Positions 63,647 to 64,000 of a stretch of DNA of 64,000 nt are shown here, piece by piece. Source of the DNA: an uncultured Draconibacterium sp. (lineage in GTDB: Bacteria; Bacteroidota; Bacteroidia; Bacteroidales; Prolixibacteraceae). The notes under the pieces were generated by a model. It saw only the letters and a list, made by a program, of their open reading frames with translations. It was not told the origin of the DNA and did no database searches. The stretch's first letter is position 1; each line of letters starts with the position of its first letter. The position numbers and the translations under genes are program-made. Location: positions 3,010,501-3,074,500 of the forward strand of contig NZ_OY781365.1 of assembly GCF_963676815.1 (NCBI RefSeq), given 5' to 3'.

Positions 63647-64000
63647 ATGAAATTTCTTCTCTTTTTCGCTGTGGTTCTGCTGTTATTTTCTTGTCAAACA
63701 AATCCTAAAAAACAATTCGATGTTGCTTTTTCAGAACTAAATACAAATACTGAGGCCAGCTTTCGAGGCCTCTATGTAGTTGATGAAAACGTTGTGTGGG
63801 CGAGTGGTTCGGGAGGAACAGTGTTGGTATCGACCGACAGTGGTAGTAGTTGGAAAGATGTTAAGATACCGGGAACAGAGCAAAACGATTTCCGCAGTAT
63901 TCATGCCTGGGACGAAAATGCTGCCATCGTATTTGGTGTTGCCGGCCCTGATTTTGGATACAAAACCATTGATGGCGGGGCTACCTGGAATGTCGTTTTC
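63647..64000 (+). CDS. Ycf48-like beta-propeller lipoprotein (3' end off window)
   Basis: An open frame from ATG 63647 to the window edge, 118 codons, missed by length filters only because it is cut. It begins MKFLLFFAVVLLLFSC (Cys16, lipobox LFSC) and then SFRGLYVVDENVVWASGSGG, TDSGSSWKDVKIPG and FRSIHAWDENAAIVFG: Asp-box BNR/Ycf48 repeats (GGATWNVV at the edge). Related proteins are annotated as photosystem II assembly-like or oxidoreductase. Divergent from the fucosidase by 100 bp. Real gene; function unknown. Confidence 0.85.
   Translation, partial: MKFLLFFAVVLLLFSCQTNPKKQFDVAFSELNTNTEASFRGLYVVDENVVWASGSGGTVLVSTDSGSSWKDVKIPGTEQNDFRSIHAWDENAAIVFGVAGPDFGYKTIDGGATWNVVF

Noticed and set aside
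1..64000. tRNA, rRNA, insertion sequences, integrases, phage genes
   Set aside because: Looked for and not found in either strand.

Overview
The window looks like a chromosome segment of a marine or gut-type member of the Bacteroidota, most likely Bacteroidia near Marinilabiliales/Prolixibacteraceae. The evidence is the murF-gldJ / porU-porV type IX secretion locus, many short lipoprotein signals ending in S/A-C, promoters of the Bacteroidota form (TTG about 18-21 bases before TAnnTTTG), almost no Shine-Dalgarno sites, the long form of urocanate hydratase, and several secreted glycoside hydrolases. No tRNA, rRNA, insertion sequence, phage or CRISPR array was seen. The genus is inference.

Layout. 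1-2.2 kb: end of a four-part persulfide enzyme (CoA-disulfide-reductase-like, rhodanese, TusA, DsrE). 2.3-11 kb: periplasmic or outer-membrane carbohydrate proteins (a Gfo/Idh/MocA lipoprotein, a BNR propeller, a GH2 galactosidase carrying an inserted LamG-like domain), an AT-rich polytopic membrane protein, and queG. 11.8-15 kb: an LruC lipoprotein, a Ppx/GppA phosphatase, and amrS broken by a one-base frameshift exactly in its radical-SAM motif. 15-18.2 kb: a LexA-type HTH-S24 repressor divergent from a radical-SAM 'DNA modification/repair' protein and its DUF4130 partner, with an operator-like array and an attenuator-like hairpin between them; this is the best candidate for a poorly described system. 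18.3-22 kb: PQQ-like propeller, uracil permease, DUF1080 lipoprotein, small HTH protein. 22.3-28.1 kb: a peptidoglycan amino-sugar salvage cluster (GH3 fused to a serine hydrolase, NamZ-type muramidase, Na+ symporter). 28.2-34 kb: beta-helix lipoprotein, EEP nuclease, CCA-adding enzyme, thioredoxin, murF. 34-42 kb: gldJ, porU, porV, ispF, CoA-binding protein, thioredoxin-like protein. 42-47 kb: DUF3667, hutU, LemA-TPM-TPM. 47.4-53.7 kb: zinc ribbon protein, Nif3, MerR, M23 peptidase, alaS. 53.6-54.2 kb: an unusual intergenic 21-bp repeat array. 54.2-64 kb: CcsBA, acyl-CoA ligase, a four-helix membrane protein, a nuclease-like orphan, hexokinase, GH29 fucosidase, and the start of a Ycf48-like lipoprotein running off the right edge.

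How it fits together. The secreted hydrolases, DUF1080 and oxidoreductase lipoproteins, hexokinase and uracil permease suit a polysaccharide-degrading heterotroph; the Por/Gld proteins could export some of its enzymes; NamZ, the GH3 fusion and murF cover wall turnover and synthesis. Genes are tightly packed: four convergent pairs abut or overlap at their stops, while most other units end in clear intrinsic terminators. Many computed ORF starts were moved to an internal ATG that gives a proper signal peptide or family N-terminus; each case is noted.
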